Source: Bacillota bacterium
GTDB taxonomy: Bacteria; Bacillota; Clostridia; Christensenellales; UMGS416
Direction of reading: 5' to 3'
Assembly: GCA_023410875.1 (NCBI GenBank)
Contig: JAEYPH010000009.1
Location: 1 to 5,905 of the forward strand
Length of the DNA: 5,905 nt
Shown here: positions 5,742 through 5,905 of the stretch, piece by piece
Numbering within the stretch: the stretch's first letter is position 1
Layout: every line of letters begins with the position of its first letter
Made by a program: the position numbers and the translations under genes
The notes under the pieces: generated by a model
What the model saw: only the letters and a program-made list of their open reading frames with translations
Database searches by the model: none
What the model was told of the DNA's origin: nothing

Positions 5742-5905
5742 TGGCCGTATACATCGGCAGTGCCCGCATTGACGAGCGCGGCAACGCCAGAGGCGGTGCT
5801 GCAGGCGACCAGAACGGCAAGGAAGTTTCCACGCAGCCGTGGTACCGGCACTCCCTGGGCTGGGTCGTGATCCGCGCCAAGTCGCCGGTACACCGTGCCG
5901 GCCTG
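5741..5905 (+). CDS. Probable phage endolysin, N-terminal part (runs off the window)
   Basis: Fifty-five codons are visible, starting MAVYIGSARIDERGNARGGA and continuing with AGDQNGKEVSTQPWYRHSLG and WVVIRAKSP. The phrase GGAAGDQ(T/N)GKEVSTQxWY followed by a W(V/R)V.R strand is one I associate with the N-terminus of lysins in Clostridia prophages that continue into an NlpC/P60-like or related cysteine peptidase domain. The catalytic residues are beyond the window, so the enzyme class is inferred. The position right after the holin, on an ATGA overlap and behind AAGGAGGGG (5727-5735), supports the lysin call. Confidence 0.7.
   Translation, partial: MAVYIGSARIDERGNARGGAAGDQNGKEVSTQPWYRHSLGWVVIRAKSPVHRAGL

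Noticed and set aside
1..5905. CRISPR arrays, tRNA genes, or defence/toxin cargo
   Set aside because: I saw no regularly spaced repeats, no tRNA-like cloverleaf and no extra cargo gene. Apart from the junction segment and the 82-base spacer, the window is filled by tail and lysis genes.

Overview
The window is a stretch of prophage or phage late operon running left to right. It covers the baseplate, tail-fibre and lysis genes of a contractile (P2/Mu-like, myovirus-type) tail. A fragment of an insertion sequence lies at its left edge, on the opposite strand. The high-GC coding sequence, strong AGGAGG-type ribosome binding sites, Firmicutes-type holin (LDYITG and SSKVG motifs) and lysin N-terminus (GGAAGDQNGKEVSTQ) point to a GC-rich Clostridia host, probably a gut Oscillospiraceae-like bacterium. 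That host assignment is inference; no host gene is visible.

Layout. Positions 1-107 look like the outer end of an IS481-like element on the minus strand: the first 10 codons of a transposase with a good ribosome binding site, then a TGT...ACA terminus. Positions 108-242 hold a short stub that may be the end of the interrupted upstream gene, and two adjacent perfect hairpins. From 243 the plus-strand operon is almost gapless: hub protein gpD-like (243-1160), a 65-residue OB-fold gpV-like protein (1160-1357), a gpU-like tail protein broken by a frameshift (1354-1864), baseplate wedge gpW/gp25 (1883-2179), baseplate gpJ (2176-3342), gpI (3346-3912) and a tail fibre with a pyocin-knob C-terminus (3914-5206). 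An 82-base gap with two hairpins separates these from the lysis genes: a holin (5289-5741) and the start of a probable endolysin (5741 to the window end).

How they work together. gpD forms the hub below the tail tube and the OB protein the shaft of the central spike. gpW, gpJ and gpI build the wedges, and the fibre binds the host surface. The holin and lysin then open the cell at the end of the cycle. Most gene pairs overlap (ATGA or GTGA) or are separated by a few bases, which suggests translational coupling in one transcript.

I found no evidence of a wholly new system. The points most worth checking are the frameshift in the gpU-like gene, its unusual Lys-run/Gly-run tail, the mobile element abutting the operon, and the very small spike protein. 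The first and third raise the possibility that this prophage is decaying, unless the frameshift is a sequencing error or programmed.
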